The notes beneath the pieces were generated by a model. That model did not search any database. It was not told the origin of the DNA and saw only the letters and a list, made by a program, of their open reading frames with translations. A stretch of 64,000 nt of DNA, taken from Nyssa sinensis (Eukaryota > Streptophyta > Magnoliopsida > Cornales > Nyssaceae). Both the position numbers and the translations under genes were made by a program. The DNA lies in NCBI GenBank assembly GCA_008638375.1, contig CM018038.1:9997740-10061739 (forward strand), read 5' to 3'. This document shows, one piece after another, positions 62,775-64,000 of this stretch. Numbering within the stretch: position 1 is the first letter of the stretch; each line of letters starts with the position of its first letter.

Positions 62775-63801
62775 ATGCATTGAAAAACTCTATACACATC
62801 ATATGTTTGGATGCTATGGTACAATTTTTTGGATGCCAATTATCCCAAGAACAAATAGTGCATATAATTTGATAACCTAAACATACCAGAAATTAGGTTA
62901 GGTGGTGGTTACTAGCAATTGAAATGGGAAATATCTCTGCCAAGCTCATGAAATACACACAAGTGCATGACCATGAAAAACATACAAAAGCAAGCTACGT
63001 AACACCAAGCCACCAACAAATCCATACATTCACTCAGTATTAATGTTACCTAAAACATGGATTGCTAAACGAGAACGCAAATAGACTTGCGTAGATGGCA
63101 CAGGTAGAATATGATAGCACAAGTATAATTGTAAGAATGTTTTCTTCTTTTCACTAAAAAATGAGTAATGAGAATTAATATCATTAAATTGTACAAATTA
63201 TCCATATAGTTATAAGCATTTATTATATCGAAATGAGACATGTTAAAGCATTGAATTAAGCATACTTATTTATGTTGATATCTTGATTTGAATTGGTCCT
63301 ATCTTATTATTTTTCTCTTAAAAGGAAAATTAAGGAACTAAAAAAATTATTGGATCGCAAAATTTAGTGTTTTGGGATGTAAGTGTTCCTTATTTTGAAG
63401 CACGCATACCAAACAGGGATTGCTAGGATATTAGCGTTTTTTTGGTAACTATGCTCAGTATGTTTTACAACTATACTTCTTATCCCAATGCTTCACTTTC
63501 TGAAGAAGCTGTGAAGTTGGCTGCTTCCACTTTACAATAATTCCAGGAATATGGGCAGAGTAGAATGGCACCCTTACAAAATCCATTAGTTGGCAGTTCA
63601 AACCAAGACTGAAGCTGAATAGGACTGGTTGTTTAAAAATTCAAACTATGCCAGGAAAAGTTTCAAAGAAAATGAAAGAAATGATAACTCACCTGGTCTC
63701 TCTCAACCAACTTGGACCAATACTTTTTGGATAGTAGCTCTCGTGTTTTCTCATAAGACAAATTGATGCGGTAATTTAGATCACCCAGCCAAATTATTCT
63801 C
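53162..63801 (-). CDS. Type I inositol polyphosphate 5-phosphatase, C-terminal part (5' end beyond window)
   Basis: Member of the Mg-dependent inositol 5-phosphatase family, which removes the 5-phosphate from soluble inositol phosphates and/or phosphoinositides. Minus-strand exons: 63801-63693 ([20 protein letters not shown]; the GDLNYR active-site motif), 61409-61267 ([25 protein letters not shown], start of TPAWCDR) and 58137-57904. The last completes PAWCDRIL and has [16 protein letters not shown], with the catalytic-core His/Asp. Frames and phases agree at every junction. A very short last exon, 53185-53162, is proposed: GAG is followed in phase by DTCNREH and a stop, with TTTGCAG before it. 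If so the last intron is 4.7 kb. If it is wrong, the frame would run into the intron and stop after VSFCMYT. The catalytic motifs visible here are intact. Confidence 0.9.
53490..53575 (-). repeat. SINE-head-like segment in phosphatase intron/3' region
   Basis: On the minus strand GGTCTAGCAGGCCACATGG is followed by ACAGGGGATCAAGTCCC, an A-box/B-box-like arrangement similar to the segment at 38555. No tail was identified. Confidence 0.3.
54314..56616. mobile_element. Possible composite hAT-like element with gene-like cargo
   Basis: Left side GGGGTGGCAAAAACAAACCC and right side sequence GACCCAACCCATATTTGC...GGGCTCAACCC share inverted phrases (GGGTTGAATTTGGC versus GGTTTGACCC regions). GGGGTGGCAAAA termini are common in plant hAT-type elements. 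Between them, about 55600-56260 has near-coding texture ([18 protein letters not shown]... from 55914, stop after RDEL) that I do not recognise. The right end is ill defined. All of it lies in the last intron of the 5-phosphatase gene. Confidence 0.35.
54700..55555. mobile_element. hAT-like MITE of 856 bp, nested
   Basis: Ends CAATGTTTTAAAACCCAAAC and the complement CAATGTTTTAAAAACTGG. The right part is rich in GGTCCAGTCCGG and CCGGCCGG. The flanks ATGCAAAG (54692-54699) and ATGTAGAG (55556-55563) are an 8-bp duplication with two transitions. No transposase. Confidence 0.65.
58444..58897. mobile_element. MITE-like element with poly-G, in phosphatase intron
   Basis: Inverted ends CAAGGACGAGGCCAGGATTT and the complement CAGGGACGAGGCTACATG. 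Inside, G-runs occur near both ends: G17 at 58481-58497 after T12, and GGGGGGG at about 58841. They are followed by CAAAAA-type sequence. Flanks are TG-rich so the target duplication is unclear. Confidence 0.5.
60549..60900. repeat. Intronic repeat, copy 1 of a pair
   Basis: About 350 bp sharing many blocks with 63115-63455 in the same orientation, including GAGTAATGAGAATTAATATC, CTCTTAAAAGGAAAATTAAG, GTAAGTGTTCCTTATTT and TTTTTTTGGTAACTAT. It lies in the intron 58138-61266. No open frame; class unknown. Confidence 0.8.
62715..62775 (+). repeat. Compound (TA)n(GA)n microsatellite
   Basis: About 16 TA units followed by about 13 GA units, in intron 61410-63692. Confidence 0.8.
63115..63455. 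repeat. Intronic repeat, copy 2 of a pair
   Basis: Direct-orientation partner of 60549-60900, diverged by substitutions and small gaps, located in the neighbouring intron 61410-63692. See the finding on paired intronic repeats. Confidence 0.8.
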
Positions 63802-64000
63802 CTACAAAGGAAAGAAGATAGTTTACTTAATTCATTCCGTTTAAAGGAAGAGGGAAAATGAGAATTCTGAAACAACCTGCCAAAGAAAATGGAGACTAGT
63901 AAAGTTCTAATATCTATTTCACACAATTTAATCATTAATGTAATACTTTAATTGGATAGCTAACCATCATCCACACAACAGGTAGAAATCCTTCACAATT

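Overview
The window is nuclear DNA of a flowering plant, most likely a eudicot. It is AT-rich with many dinucleotide and homopolymer runs. Three protein genes have many short GT-AG exons and plant-type proteins, there is one plant tRNA gene, and more than half of the window is degenerate transposon sequence. The species cannot be named from the sequence.

Layout: 1-1039 looks like the right end of a long LTR. 1130-4560 holds short minus-strand exons of an unrecognised small gene, one intron of which carries a Tourist-like element. 4561-10430 is intergenic, AT-rich and littered with foldback repeats. 10438-15373 is a complete plus-strand choline kinase gene (seven coding exons, 356 aa) with a G-box-rich promoter and a 5' UTR intron. 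16115-16628 is a hAT-like element with a candidate 8-bp target duplication. 17044-17114 is tRNA-Gly(GCC). 17322-23154 is a complete minus-strand SDR gene of the DHRS12 type (ten exons, 340 aa), with an antisense LINE remnant in one intron.

From 23845 to about 51710 the window is a transposon block. It contains an AT-microsatellite foldback, LTR-like fragments, and two decayed Ty3/gypsy elements that look Tat-like: pol at 29428-33325 and gag-pol at 47427-51706. The first has post-pol tandem repeats and an antisense extra ORF that seems to contain introns. That ORF is split by a 4,481-bp solo LTR flanked by a perfect 5-bp duplication. The second element was hit in its integrase by a 420-bp Mutator-like foldback.

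53162-63801 (continuing beyond the right edge) is the 3' half of a minus-strand type I inositol polyphosphate 5-phosphatase gene. Its introns are long and full of transposons.

The genes do not form an operon or cluster. Choline kinase and inositol 5-phosphatase both touch membrane-lipid or phosphoinositide metabolism, but there is no sequence evidence that they are functionally linked. I found no convincing new biological system. The most informative structures are the nested insertions, the spliced antisense ORF, and the paired repeats in the phosphatase introns.
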